This document shows, one piece after another, positions 15,555-24,651 of a DNA stretch of 31,753 nucleotides. This DNA comes from a virus, in IMG/VR virus record IMGVR_UViG_3300008450_000253, positions 1-31,753 of that record. The stretch is one strand, 5' to 3'. Under the pieces are notes generated by a model. The model was given only the letters and a program-made list of their open reading frames with translations, ran no database searches and was not told the DNA's origin. How positions within the stretch are numbered: the first letter of the stretch is position 1; the number at the start of each line of letters is the position of its first letter. Made by a program: the position numbers and the translations under genes.

Positions 15555-17812
15555 TAATCTAACCAATTTTCAGTACTAATCCATATACCATTATCATCCC
15601 AGAAACCTGTTTCTAAAATCCAATTAAATTCATCATTAAAATTATACATAACTGACCACCAATTACCGTTAAAGAATGGTAAATATAAACTAGAAGAAGC
15701 ACCAGATGATAACTCAATAAATTTTAAAGTACCCCAAGTGTTATAAGGATCAGGTATTGAACCACTATATGATCCACTAATATAACCAGATCCTGTATAT
15801 TCTAAAGCTAATAATAAATCATTTTCTGGGGCATAAGCTATTATTTGATTATAAGCATTTGGATCAGTTGGTATACCAGTTGTTTTAAATCTAAATTCTA
15901 TACTAAAAGATGAAGTAATTTCATTAAATGAACCAGATCCAGAGCCTGAAGCTATAAGTAAAGGAACTTCAACATATCCTGAACTAGTAGTAAAATATTC
16001 ATAGTTAAATTGATCAACAAAATTATCCCAATCATTAGTTAATCTAGTAATTTTACCTCCAAACTCATTTATTCTTAAAATAGTTTCAGGAACACCATAT
16101 ATATTTAATAATAATTGTAATCCCTCAGGAGTACCTTTTTTCTTTAATAAAACAGGTAAATTATGATATATTCTTTTATAAATTTCTTTATTAATATCAT
16201 CTAAAGGTTCTAAAGCATTAGGACTAGATGCCGTTACAATTGTATCTATATATTCTAAACCAGAACCTGAAGGTATAGGTAATGAGCCAGTAATATTAGG
16301 TATATTTAGATTACTTCCTGATACAGTATATCCTAATATAGCTGAGTATAAATCTCCAGTAGAAAAATTATTTTGATATATTTTTAAACCTAAATCTCTA
16401 ATAGCTTGAGCTACAATATCTTTTGATATACCAAAATCTAATCTATTATCAGCATCAAATTTATTAGAGATATCTTTTAAATAAATCCAAATATTATCAA
16501 AATGTTGACCCATCATTTGAACAAACAAAGAATAAGAGTCATTTTCAGGATCATCTCTTAAATATGTTGGTATAGTATTAGTTAAAGCATCTTTATTTTC
16601 AGAATCAAAATATGAGGCTGAAAATGATTGATTTTCAAGCCAAGTTAAAGCTACTGATGAGGTTGTTGGATAATTAATATAAGGTGGAGATGAATTTAAT
16701 TTAGGCCAAGCATAACTTCCAGAGTTATAATATAAATAATATTCATACCCATCAAAATTAGTTATAATTTCATCTATTTTATTATTCCAAGCATTTTGAT
16801 TTGAAGATATATATTGATTAGATATAGGAGAAACATTACTATTTATTGTATATTGTTCAATTAAAGACAATTTATAATAAAAATTTTCTAATCTAGTTTG
16901 AGCTGAAGAAAAATGTATAAAGTCTGAGTATTTTGAGTAATCGACACTTATTTCAATTCCTTTTTCAGCTAAAATACTATTTATTTGATATAATAAACTA
17001 CCTGATCCTAAAGTAGAAGTATTTTGTTGTAAAGTAGTTTGATTATAATAAGGAGTAGAATTATTAATTTGGTCCTGGATAGGCAAATTGAAATTAGGGC
17101 CTTGTAAATAATTAAGTTGTTCATCAAAATTAAAAACAATTGTTATTTCAATTTGATATGATATAGTTCTAGCTACTTGTTCTACAATCCAACATTGAGA
17201 ATTAAAACTAAAATTACTAGGTAAAGGTTCATATAATTTTATTAAAATTGTGGGATCAAGAGGATTTGTGTTATCTAAAGCTATATTGACAGCTATAAGT
17301 CTATTATTATCTCCAAAATTTAAATAAAAATCATTATATAATGTTCTATTACCAATTGATCTTTGAGTAGGAATCTCTATTTCATTTATAAGATCTGTTG
17401 TTAAACTAACAACATCTTCATTTGATATAACAGTTGTATTTAATCTTAATTCTGTTCTATCAGGACTTATATCTTCAATATAAAATGTACTGTTTGGAGA
17501 AGAATTTAATTTTCTTTTTAAAAAATTATAAGTTGTGAAATATTTTCCTTCCTGAAAAGAATATGATTCTAAATCTTTTTGAGGATCAATAGTTACACTA
17601 CCATCAATTATTCTATAATTAGGAAAACCAAAAACATTACTAGCTAAAATATTGTCATTTGAATCATAAATAAAATATTCTATATAATCTTCATTTGGAT
17701 CAAAATTAACTTCTGATGTAGTTGTAGAAATTAATTCTCTATCAGTTACAGAATAATTTTGGGTTCCAAAATATCCAGAGTCAACAGGGGTTATTTTAAC
17801 TATTTTATCCAT
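15554..17812 (-). CDS. Large baseplate protein, tail-I/gp7-like, with N-half of a lectin-like domain
   Basis: 752 aa. Residues about 430-590 hold the most conserved-looking part: SKDIVAQAIRDLGLKIYQ, DINKEIYKRIYHNLPVLL and GTPEGLQLLLNIYGVPETIL (about 546-580). This is the helix-turn pattern of tail protein I-type baseplate components. Residues about 632-740 start a LamG-like beta sandwich (FSIEFRFKTTG ... FFNGNWWSVMYN), which stops after a Trp-rich tail (GFWDDNGIWISTENWLD). Probably a wedge component, in T4 terms in the place of gp7. Start coupled by TAATG at 17812. Confidence 0.72.
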   Translation of the reverse strand: MDKIVKITPVDSGYFGTQNYSVTDRELISTTTSEVNFDPNEDYIEYFIYDSNDNILASNVFGFPNYRIIDGSVTIDPQKDLESYSFQEGKYFTTYNFLKRKLNSSPNSTFYIEDISPDRTELRLNTTVISNEDVVSLTTDLINEIEIPTQRSIGNRTLYNDFYLNFGDNNRLIAVNIALDNTNPLDPTILIKLYEPLPSNFSFNSQCWIVEQVARTISYQIEITIVFNFDEQLNYLQGPNFNLPIQDQINNSTPYYNQTTLQQNTSTLGSGSLLYQINSILAEKGIEISVDYSKYSDFIHFSSAQTRLENFYYKLSLIEQYTINSNVSPISNQYISSNQNAWNNKIDEIITNFDGYEYYLYYNSGSYAWPKLNSSPPYINYPTTSSVALTWLENQSFSASYFDSENKDALTNTIPTYLRDDPENDSYSLFVQMMGQHFDNIWIYLKDISNKFDADNRLDFGISKDIVAQAIRDLGLKIYQNNFSTGDLYSAILGYTVSGSNLNIPNITGSLPIPSGSGLEYIDTIVTASSPNALEPLDDINKEIYKRIYHNLPVLLKKKGTPEGLQLLLNIYGVPETILRINEFGGKITRLTNDWDNFVDQFNYEYFTTSSGYVEVPLLIASGSGSGSFNEITSSFSIEFRFKTTGIPTDPNAYNQIIAYAPENDLLLALEYTGSGYISGSYSGSIPDPYNTWGTLKFIELSSGASSSLYLPFFNGNWWSVMYNFNDEFNWILETGFWDDNGIWISTENWLD

Positions 17813-18180
17813 TATATTTGTTGAGAGCTAGAAACTTGTATTTCTACTAATCTCTGATTTAATTCTAAATTTTGTTGTTGAAGTATGTTAATTTCATCAA
17901 TTAAAGCTTGGATTTCATCATTTGTTAAACTTGAACCAACGTATTCTGAACTTTTTTTTATCAAGTATTCATGAGATCTGGTTTCTCCTAGTTTAGGAAT
18001 TTGAAAAAATAGTTGTTCATATTTATCAAAAAAATCATCAATCTCAATTGTCTTTGATAAAACACTTGTAGGGGATTCTTCTACTTCAGTAGTATTAGCT
18101 AATTGAGAAAATCTAGTGTCTATAACTTTCTCATATTGATCTTTATTAAATGAAGTTCTAGTTAAAGTTAATTTTTCCAT
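17812..18180 (-). CDS. Small coiled-coil baseplate-block protein
   Basis: 122 aa. The first half carries an Arg/Lys/Asp-rich region (RTSFNKDQYEKVIDTRFSQL) that suggests binding to a partner. The C-terminal 40 residues (ALIDEINILQQQNLELNQRL) are a clear heptad coiled coil. It lies between the DNRLRE-like and tail-I-like genes with 3-nt and 1-nt junctions. Likely a minor structural or assembly protein of the baseplate. No family known to me. Confidence 0.7.
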   Translation of the reverse strand: MEKLTLTRTSFNKDQYEKVIDTRFSQLANTTEVEESPTSVLSKTIEIDDFFDKYEQLFFQIPKLGETRSHEYLIKKSSEYVGSSLTNDEIQALIDEINILQQQNLELNQRLVEIQVSSSQQI

Positions 18181-18183
18181 ATT

Positions 18184-19284
18184 TTATCCATTAATTATTT
18201 TAAAATAATAATTATCATCTAAAATTAAAGTATTTCCATTAACTGTAGTCTTAATTAAGATTTTATAATATCTTTCTGATTGTAAACCATTCATATATAA
18301 AGTAAAATAACTGCTCATCTCATCTTGAGATAATTGAGTATATGTAGAATCAAAATCAATGACAAATTCATTTGTATCTAAATCTTTAATAGCATAAGAA
18401 GAAGATATAGGTAAATAATAATTTTGAGTATAATGTGAAGCAGTTGAAAATGTCCTAACTGGAAATTCTGGTCTTGAATAAACTCTAAATTTTTGAACAC
18501 TATTTAAATAAAAAGTCCCAGGATTATCACCTATTGTTACAACAAAAGGATTAACATTAATGATGGGTAAAGAACTAGTGTTAAAAGTAGCATCAATCCA
18601 TTTAAATTCTAAACAAGGAGGATAAATTGTATGAGTATCAACTGAAAAATATTTTATTTTAGGTTGAAGATCTTCATTATCAATAAATTCTTCTTGTTGT
18701 TTTACAATAAAACCATTATTTTCTATAGAAGCACTATTCCAAGCTGTTACTATTTCAGTTACATTAACATTTAAATCTTTATTTGAATAGTAACTAAAAG
18801 TTTGAGAACCAGAATATATGTTATACCAAGTTCCTCCACCTATATTAGCCGGAGAGGTGTAAGAACTAGTAATATTAGGAGGTAAACTTCCAGATATCCA
18901 TTTTGTTCCTCCTTGATAGTCTCTCCAAACCCAACTAGTTCCATTTGTTACTTCTGGGAGGTATCCAAATCTGCCTGTCCCCATATTCCATGGTTGAGAT
19001 ATTGGATATATTTCTAAAGTAGTATTATAATTTAAAGCTGTTACATTAGCTGTAAAACATCTTAGATTAGATTGCCATTGAGCTCCAGCTATTCTGTTAT
19101 TAATAACATCTGATATTTCATCTGAAGAAAATTGAATTAGAAATCTACTAGCTTGAGGAGCGGGTTTAATAAAAGCTCCTACTTCAAGAGAAGCTTCTAT
19201 AATTTCATCTAACCCAGTATTTCTTTCTAAATATAAAGAATACAATGTGGTATCTTGAGTTGGAAATATTTTATATATAGCCAT
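18184..19284 (-). CDS. DNRLRE-like structural protein of the baseplate
   Basis: 366 aa, beta-rich. The N-terminus IYKIFPTQDTTLYSLYLERN followed by SRFLIQFS and later VNVTEIVTAWNSASIENNGFIVKQ resembles the DNRLRE-type beta sandwich found in surface proteins. The second half is a separate beta domain. Homologous-looking proteins sit next to gp6 in other phages of this type, as far as I recall. Role: baseplate or wedge decoration, inferred from position between gp6-like and tail-I-like genes. Confidence 0.7.
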   Translation of the reverse strand: MAIYKIFPTQDTTLYSLYLERNTGLDEIIEASLEVGAFIKPAPQASRFLIQFSSDEISDVINNRIAGAQWQSNLRCFTANVTALNYNTTLEIYPISQPWNMGTGRFGYLPEVTNGTSWVWRDYQGGTKWISGSLPPNITSSYTSPANIGGGTWYNIYSGSQTFSYYSNKDLNVNVTEIVTAWNSASIENNGFIVKQQEEFIDNEDLQPKIKYFSVDTHTIYPPCLEFKWIDATFNTSSLPIINVNPFVVTIGDNPGTFYLNSVQKFRVYSRPEFPVRTFSTASHYTQNYYLPISSSYAIKDLDTNEFVIDFDSTYTQLSQDEMSSYFTLYMNGLQSERYYKILIKTTVNGNTLILDDNYYFKIING

Positions 19285-19295
19285 TTATATTATTT

Positions 19296-21149
19296 TTATA
19301 AAGGTACTACTCGACCTTGAATATCTATCTCAGGAAATTTAACTTCAAATATCATAGGATCTATTGATGGATAAACTACATTATTTTTAGTGGCTCCACT
19401 TATATCATAAGCCCACTGTGAATATCCTAAATGTTCTCCTACTTTATTTGTTATATTTACACTTTTAACTGTTTGTACACCTTCAATTTTATCTAAAAGT
19501 ATATAAATATCTCTTAATATAATAGGTTGATTAATTTGCCATTTTGTAGTATTAAAATATGATTGTAATGTTAATATACAATTAGATAAAATTAAACTAT
19601 TATTATAATTAGGTAATACAATAATATTAAAATCTACACCTATATTAACTATAAAAGCATTTTTAATATTAACTGTATCATTTATCATTCTATATTGTGA
19701 TAAATAAGTAATTAAATTTTGTTTTAAAGCTGGAGAAGCATATGTTAATTTACCAACTGGACTGTAGGCTAATATGTATAAATCTAAAATTCCAGGAGCT
19801 ATTCCTGGGACCATATTTTGGATTTTAGAAGGTTCAATATAAGCTTTAGCTATATCTCCATATTTAGAAGACATACTTAAAGCTCTTACTAAGTAATCAT
19901 CTTGAGTTACATTACGTAATTGAGAGGAAAAATTAGCTAATGAATTTTGTCTAATTTCTTCAATTGTATCACCATCTCCACCACCTGAGGCAGCGGCTAA
20001 GTTATTAACAGCTAAAGAATTAAAAATATTTTGAGCTAAAGTTCCATTTAAATTAGGATTCAAAAATCTTGATACCCCTATAAATTTATTTAAAGTGTTA
20101 GAAGGTATATTAGCTGTAACTCCTCCACCAGCTAAATATCTAAAAGTTAAAGTTGTAGTTGAAGGAGCTATACCATAAGTATCTGTAAAAAGAAAATTTG
20201 AAGGGGAATAAGCTGTTGTTAACTTAGATTGCTCAAACAATAAACCTATACCAACATTATCAGGATTAGGAATTATTACTTCATCTACATCATTTGTAGT
20301 ACCCGCTCCAAATTGAATTCTTAAAGTGTTAGCGTTTCTTAATCTAGTAGTAAATCTTCTTTGAACTTTTTTTAATTTTAATAAATATGGAGCATCATTA
20401 TATTGGAAAAAATTAGGATCATTAAAATTAGTATTTTTAATTGAGTCATATATCATTTCTTGGCCTAAATGATCTACTTCATACCATTGATTACCTTCAC
20501 TATCAAAACAATCTAAAATTCCAATAAAACTATTAATATTAAATTCTATAGTCTTAAATTTTTCAGGAGTACCAAAAGAATAATTAATTGTATTAATATT
20601 AGCTGAAATAGCTTTACGAGTTTTCTTTAGTAAATAGAAAACGGGTTCTCCATTAGCTGTAGACACTTCAAAAACTGATATAGTGGTAGGGTCTAATGAG
20701 CTTGATACAGAAAAATCTACAGAATCTAATACTAAAAATGATACTCCAGTATTACTTACAACTGTTGAATTAGCTTCAACAAATAAACAATAATCAAAAT
20801 CTGGGATATAAGTTGATCCAGATATTTTTGAAGGTATTTTTTGGTAGAAATCTACATCAACTGTAGCTACTCCTGTCACATTTGGTTTGTAACCAAACAT
20901 ATATGCTAATTCAAATAAGTTATTTGATTGTCTAGCATATTGTAAATAACTTTCTTGAATTTGATTATCCAAATAAAACGATAATACATCACCAACATAA
21001 GAAGCCATTTCAATAAACATCATTCCTGGTGACGCTGGGCTAAAGTCATTATATGTTGTAGGAAAGTATGTTTTAGTATAATCTATAAGACTAGCTCTAA
21101 ATTCACTAAAATCTTTATTTATATATTTTATATTTTTGTTAACTGCCAT
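19296..21149 (-). CDS. Baseplate wedge protein, gp6-like (J family)
   Basis: 617 aa, near the length of T4 gp6 (660). The N-terminal segment DFSEFRASLIDYTKTYFPT, SPGMMFIEMASYVGDVLSFY and LFELAYMFGYKP (residues about 14-95) is the signature region of gp6/baseplate J proteins. Residues about 395-440 contain GGGDGDTIEEIRQN and FSSQLRNVTQDDYLVRAL, the other J-family hallmark. gp6 dimers form the ring that connects wedges around the hub. Coupled by TAATG to gp25, the usual T4 order. Confidence 0.88.
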   Translation of the reverse strand: MAVNKNIKYINKDFSEFRASLIDYTKTYFPTTYNDFSPASPGMMFIEMASYVGDVLSFYLDNQIQESYLQYARQSNNLFELAYMFGYKPNVTGVATVDVDFYQKIPSKISGSTYIPDFDYCLFVEANSTVVSNTGVSFLVLDSVDFSVSSSLDPTTISVFEVSTANGEPVFYLLKKTRKAISANINTINYSFGTPEKFKTIEFNINSFIGILDCFDSEGNQWYEVDHLGQEMIYDSIKNTNFNDPNFFQYNDAPYLLKLKKVQRRFTTRLRNANTLRIQFGAGTTNDVDEVIIPNPDNVGIGLLFEQSKLTTAYSPSNFLFTDTYGIAPSTTTLTFRYLAGGGVTANIPSNTLNKFIGVSRFLNPNLNGTLAQNIFNSLAVNNLAAASGGGDGDTIEEIRQNSLANFSSQLRNVTQDDYLVRALSMSSKYGDIAKAYIEPSKIQNMVPGIAPGILDLYILAYSPVGKLTYASPALKQNLITYLSQYRMINDTVNIKNAFIVNIGVDFNIIVLPNYNNSLILSNCILTLQSYFNTTKWQINQPIILRDIYILLDKIEGVQTVKSVNITNKVGEHLGYSQWAYDISGATKNNVVYPSIDPMIFEVKFPEIDIQGRVVPL

Positions 21150-21556
21150 TAGTCAAAAGTTATTTCTATTTGATCTTTTACTCCTGCATTTTTTACACTA
21201 TAAATTAATTGCACTGTTATGGAATTATTGTCTGTATCTTGTATAATATTTAAATCACTTATAATAACATCAGCAAAATAAACTTGTAAGTAACGGTTTA
21301 TATCATTTTCAAGCTTTGAAATAGATCCATTTGTTATTTGTTCAAATATAAATGCTCTTAAATCAGCTCCAAAAAGAACATTAAGATATCTTTCATTTTT
21401 ATTAGTTAGAAAGAAATTTAATAAGTTATTTCTTATAGCATCTTTTGTAGTATAAGTTGAAAAAAATACTCCTGGGGCATTAAAAGGGATAGATACACCA
21501 ACAGCAGTACCTGGTCTTTGATCTATAGGGAATATTCTTCTTGCTCCAAAAGCCAT
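21149..21556 (-). CDS. Baseplate wedge subunit, gp25 / GPW family
   Basis: 135 aa, normal length for gp25. Key family stretches are visible: TTKDAIRNNLLNFFLTNKNE, RYLNVLFGADLRAFIFEQ and the late beta part NSITVQLIYSVKNAG. gp25 links the sheath start and gp6/gp53 in the wedge core, and is the most conserved protein of contractile injection machines. Both ends coupled by TAATG overlaps. Confidence 0.92.
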   Translation of the reverse strand: MAFGARRIFPIDQRPGTAVGVSIPFNAPGVFFSTYTTKDAIRNNLLNFFLTNKNERYLNVLFGADLRAFIFEQITNGSISKLENDINRYLQVYFADVIISDLNIIQDTDNNSITVQLIYSVKNAGVKDQIEITFD

Positions 21557-21909
21557 TATTTTTTAATTAAATTCATTATTTGATCTAAACCCAATTGTCC
21601 ATCAGGTAGTGAACTACCTTCAGCCATAGTATTCATAGGTCCACTAACTTTAAAATCTCCATTAAATCCTGATTTAGGTCCTTGAGACATATCATTTAAA
21701 ATATCCATATAGGCTTTTTTAGTATCTATAGGACTTTTAGAAACATTTTGAGAAGTAAAAGATATAGTTCTATTATCAGAAGGAGTATATGATTCTTTAA
21801 TAGGTTGTTTATTTGATTTAAAAGCTTCAAATAAAATATCCTTTAATTCTTCATGTATTGCTTCTTTTACTGCTTCTTTAATAAGTTTTTTTAAAATATC
21901 AGTTTTCAT
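21556..21909 (-). CDS. Small protein with N-terminal amphipathic leader
   Basis: 117 aa. Residues 1-30 (MKTDILKKLIKEAVKEAIHE...) form the same type of Lys/Glu amphipathic helix found on other proteins here, with I-K-E/A and I-H-E/E sites. The remainder is Ser/Pro/Gly rich and probably unfolded until bound, ending in GQLGLDQIMNLIKK. Position between a hub-associated gene and gp25 suggests a baseplate or assembly function, or a packaged internal protein. The function is unknown. A box lies just before the ATG. Confidence 0.7.
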   Translation of the reverse strand: MKTDILKKLIKEAVKEAIHEELKDILFEAFKSNKQPIKESYTPSDNRTISFTSQNVSKSPIDTKKAYMDILNDMSQGPKSGFNGDFKVSGPMNTMAEGSSLPDGQLGLDQIMNLIKK

Positions 21910-21911
21910 CT

Positions 21912-21923
21912 ATTATAAATATT
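21912..21923 (-). promoter_or_regulatory. AATATTTATAAT box (copy 5)
   Basis: Gene-sense AATATTTATAATAG directly followed by ATG of the gene at 21556-21909. Only 2 nt separate box and start codon. Confidence 0.5.
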
Positions 21924-21926
21924 AAA

Positions 21927-22745
21927 TTAATAAGCTTTTAAATTATTTTTATCAATAACTAATTTTAATTCTTCTATTAATACTTGAGTGTCTGTAGTAA
22001 ATGATAAAGGAGTTTTCAATAAAATTATACCATTAGAATTTTTAGCTACAGCTTGTCTTCTATTTACTGTAGGAGAATATGGTTCTTCAACTATTTCTAA
22101 TATAAATCCTTTATATATTTGATTATCAGTATTAGGTATAAGAGTTTGATTATAATCATTAATAGCTTTAGTTAAATTTTCATTTTTATCTGGAGGAGGA
22201 ACATTAGCGCATCTTTCTAAATATTGATCAACTATATCTATTATTTTCATTACTTTAGCTAAAATTTCATTAGCAAAATCTAAAGCTAATGAAATAGTTG
22301 AAATAGATACTTGAGCTATTGCTATTTTAGGTGTTAAAAACTCTTCTAAATCTTTTAAAGTATTTAAGCCTGATATTACAGCTCCTGGAGGAGAAGCAGG
22401 TGGTGGAATAAGAGCTATAGCTGCGTTTGTGGTTCTTCTAAGTGCTGATACTGTAGCTAAAGCTGTAGAAGTAGTTGTTACTAATCTATTTAATGTGTCT
22501 ATAGGACCACTTAATCTTTTTATGGCATTAGCTGTGGTATTAACTTTATCATATATATTATTTCTAATGGTTGCTATCTGTTCAAGTTTATCATCTGTTA
22601 AACAAGTATCAGGAATCATCATATCTGGTTGTCCAATATTTTTAACTCCTATATCACTAATTAATTGAGCTAATGTTGGAGTTAAAGAAGTAATTAACTC
22701 TTGAGCTTTTTTAATTATTAATTGAGATACTATATTGTTAGCCAT
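21927..22745 (-). CDS. Baseplate hub-region structural protein (unnamed)
   Basis: 272 aa. The first 190 residues are long amphipathic and hydrophobic helices (QELITSLTPTLAQLISD, then ISTISLALDFANEILAKVMK) without basic flanks expected for true membrane segments. The C-terminal 70 residues are mixed, with YKGFILEIVEEPYSPTVNRR and TPLSFTTDTQVLIEELKLVI. Location between the spike and gp25 genes implies a hub or tail-tip part. I do not recognise a T4 counterpart. Confidence 0.65.
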   Translation of the reverse strand: MANNIVSQLIIKKAQELITSLTPTLAQLISDIGVKNIGQPDMMIPDTCLTDDKLEQIATIRNNIYDKVNTTANAIKRLSGPIDTLNRLVTTTSTALATVSALRRTTNAAIALIPPPASPPGAVISGLNTLKDLEEFLTPKIAIAQVSISTISLALDFANEILAKVMKIIDIVDQYLERCANVPPPDKNENLTKAINDYNQTLIPNTDNQIYKGFILEIVEEPYSPTVNRRQAVAKNSNGIILLKTPLSFTTDTQVLIEELKLVIDKNNLKAY

Positions 22746-22746
22746 T

Positions 22747-22953
22747 TTATTTAATAATACTTAAAACTAAATCGGATCCAAGTTTAAATATTTCTTTAGT
22801 TTTAATATTTTTTAATGTTTCTTGATTTATTTGATCTGGGGAAAGAAATGGTATTGTTTTGAATTTAGGCAAAAAAGATCCAGTTACTTGATTAATTAAA
22901 CTACCTGTTAATTGAGAAGTTATATTGTTTAGACTACCTGTAATATCGTTCAT
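22747..22953 (-). CDS. Small protein next to the spike gene
   Basis: 68 aa from the ATG at 22953-22951 (MNDITGSLNNITSQLTGSLI). That start overlaps the spike gene stop as ATGA. An upstream in-frame ATG at 22986 would give 79 aa, but lies inside the spike gene and has no better context, so the coupled start is chosen. Contains two N-(x)-QLTGSLI/QVTGSFL repeats. It may be a tip, plug or chaperone for the spike, by position only. Confidence 0.6.
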   Translation of the reverse strand: MNDITGSLNNITSQLTGSLINQVTGSFLPKFKTIPFLSPDQINQETLKNIKTKEIFKLGSDLVLSIIK

Positions 22954-24269
22954 AATGTAAAATTTCTTTTTGATGTTATAGTACAAGTTTCATTACTACG
23001 TCCTAATTGTTTTTCTAAACTTTCTAAAGCTACAAGAACTTTAGTAGCTTCAAATCCTAAAGTAGGAAAAAATACAGGTTGACCAGGTCCAGTTACTGGG
23101 GTTGATTGTAAATTTTGAAGAGAAGTTGTTATTTCTTTAATTGTATAAATTAAATCTCTTAATAATTGAACTGTGGTATTACCTAATAATAATGGTTCAG
23201 TAGCTAAAGCTTCATTACCTAAAAATATTTTATCTGCTTGAGTAACAAATTTTCTAGTATCTATATTAATAGACTCTTTAGAATTTAAATTAATAGATTT
23301 AGCTGAGCTTAATAATATGTGATCTGATTTGGTATTAAATACTAATCTTCCTGAGTTAAGAATAATCTGTTGACCAGCAAATTGATCTGGAGATGTAGGT
23401 GGAGTACTTGAATTTTTATAACTAGTATAATCTGTACTAGCAGCTTGTAAATTTATTTTTTGAGTACTAGATAAATAAATAGATGATTCATTTTTATTTA
23501 TATCTTCTACAATAGGTATAGCTGCTTCTTTTGTGATATCTTTAGTAGGTTCATCTGGGTCATAAACCGGGGAGCCTTGACCATTTCTGATTATCACTAT
23601 AGGGTCTCCATTTTTACTAGTATCATCATCAGACCAATCATTGGGTGTACCTTTAACAGTGCTACCAAATCTAATAGAACTACCCCAACGACTTTCACAA
23701 ATTATATCTCCTTCAAAAGGACGTATAGGATGAATATCATCTCTTTCTATAAAATAATTACCAAGGTTAACTTCTTGAGGCTCAGGTGAGACAGCAATTG
23801 TACTACCTAATTCTGTCATTGCTAATGACTTTCTTTGAGTTTGAGGTGGTATATTTGGATTACTAGGAAAAGCATTATGATGAGGATGATTCCAAATATT
23901 AACACCTCCTATATAATAATTTCTTACTTTAGTATTTCCACTATTTAAATTTCCAGGTAAAGGAAGTAAATAAACTATTTCATTTATTAGTGGATATTGT
24001 TTTATACCATTAAAATTAGGATAAGCAGGAAATGAAGTAGGATTTGGAGTACTATTAACTGGAGTATAAAATATAGCTCCTAAACCTGTCCATCCTCCTA
24101 CCTCATTAAATTTAGGATGAGAGTCATCTAGTACAATATCTGTTACCCTAACAGCTATGAGATCATTTTTTGTATCTAAGGCTGCTTGAATAGAGGCATT
24201 AGCTAAACCTGTTACTTGAGAATTAAGACTATTGTTTAATCCACTAAAACCATAGTTTGTCCTAGCCAT
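22950..24269 (-). CDS. Baseplate central spike, gp5/VgrG-like without lysozyme
   Basis: 439 aa. The N-terminal about 200 residues include an OB-fold-like beta region (IAVRVTDIVLDDSHP ... NEIVYLLPLPGN) and EGDIICESRWGSSIRFGSTV. The C-terminal part has short periodic beta repeats (SSIYLSSTQKINLQ, ILLSSAKSINLNSKESINID, QADKIFLGNEALATEPLLLG) as in the triple-stranded beta-helix needle of gp5 or VgrG. T4 gp5 has a lysozyme domain between these parts and none is visible here. The spike pierces the outer membrane during injection. Overlaps the gene at 24262-24621 by 8 nt. Confidence 0.75.
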   Translation of the reverse strand: MARTNYGFSGLNNSLNSQVTGLANASIQAALDTKNDLIAVRVTDIVLDDSHPKFNEVGGWTGLGAIFYTPVNSTPNPTSFPAYPNFNGIKQYPLINEIVYLLPLPGNLNSGNTKVRNYYIGGVNIWNHPHHNAFPSNPNIPPQTQRKSLAMTELGSTIAVSPEPQEVNLGNYFIERDDIHPIRPFEGDIICESRWGSSIRFGSTVKGTPNDWSDDDTSKNGDPIVIIRNGQGSPVYDPDEPTKDITKEAAIPIVEDINKNESSIYLSSTQKINLQAASTDYTSYKNSSTPPTSPDQFAGQQIILNSGRLVFNTKSDHILLSSAKSINLNSKESINIDTRKFVTQADKIFLGNEALATEPLLLGNTTVQLLRDLIYTIKEITTSLQNLQSTPVTGPGQPVFFPTLGFEATKVLVALESLEKQLGRSNETCTITSKRNFTL

Positions 24270-24621
24270 TATCTTTAGAGTTTAAATTTTCACCTAATTT
24301 ATTTATATCATTTAATAATTGAGCTTTTTCTTCCTCAGATATATTAAATCCATTATCTGTAGTACTATTATTGGTAGTTAAACAACGTTGTATAATAGTA
24401 GCCATTTTAATTAATTGTTCATCATTCTTAACACCTATTTCTAGGTATTCTTTAATAAGGGGAACAACTAAAGTAGCATCACCTATATCTTCAACTAATG
24501 GCTTTAATTCATCAATTAAAGCTGATATTTGGCGCTCTTTTTTCTTTTGATTAGTATATATTTCTTGGAATAAATCTTTTAATTTTTTATCTCCAAAGAT
24601 ATTAGAGTCTAAACTATCCAT
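24262..24621 (-). CDS. Conserved phage helical protein
   Basis: 119 aa, helical. The central segment RQISALIDELKPLVEDIGDA, then TLVVPLIKEYLEIGVKNDEQ is well structured and, from memory, conserved beside spike genes in related phages. N- and C-termini are charged. Its role is unknown. A hub assembly factor is possible. Start preceded by an AATATTTATAAT-type box. Confidence 0.7.
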   Translation of the reverse strand: MDSLDSNIFGDKKLKDLFQEIYTNQKKKERQISALIDELKPLVEDIGDATLVVPLIKEYLEIGVKNDEQLIKMATIIQRCLTTNNSTTDNGFNISEEEKAQLLNDINKLGENLNSKDNG

Positions 24622-24635
24622 AAAAAATGGTATTT

Positions 24636-24647
24636 ATTATAAATACT
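24636..24647 (-). promoter_or_regulatory. AGTATTTATAAT box (copy 6)
   Basis: Gene-sense AGTATTTATAAT 14 nt before the ATG at 24621, in a 30-nt gap after the sigma factor gene. Would mark the start of the main tail block. Confidence 0.5.
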
Positions 24648-24651
24648 AATA

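Noticed and set aside
22954-22986. Upstream ATG extending the small spike-adjacent gene to 79 aa
   Set aside because: The extension lies inside the spike gene, while the internal ATG makes the ATGA coupling used throughout this operon.
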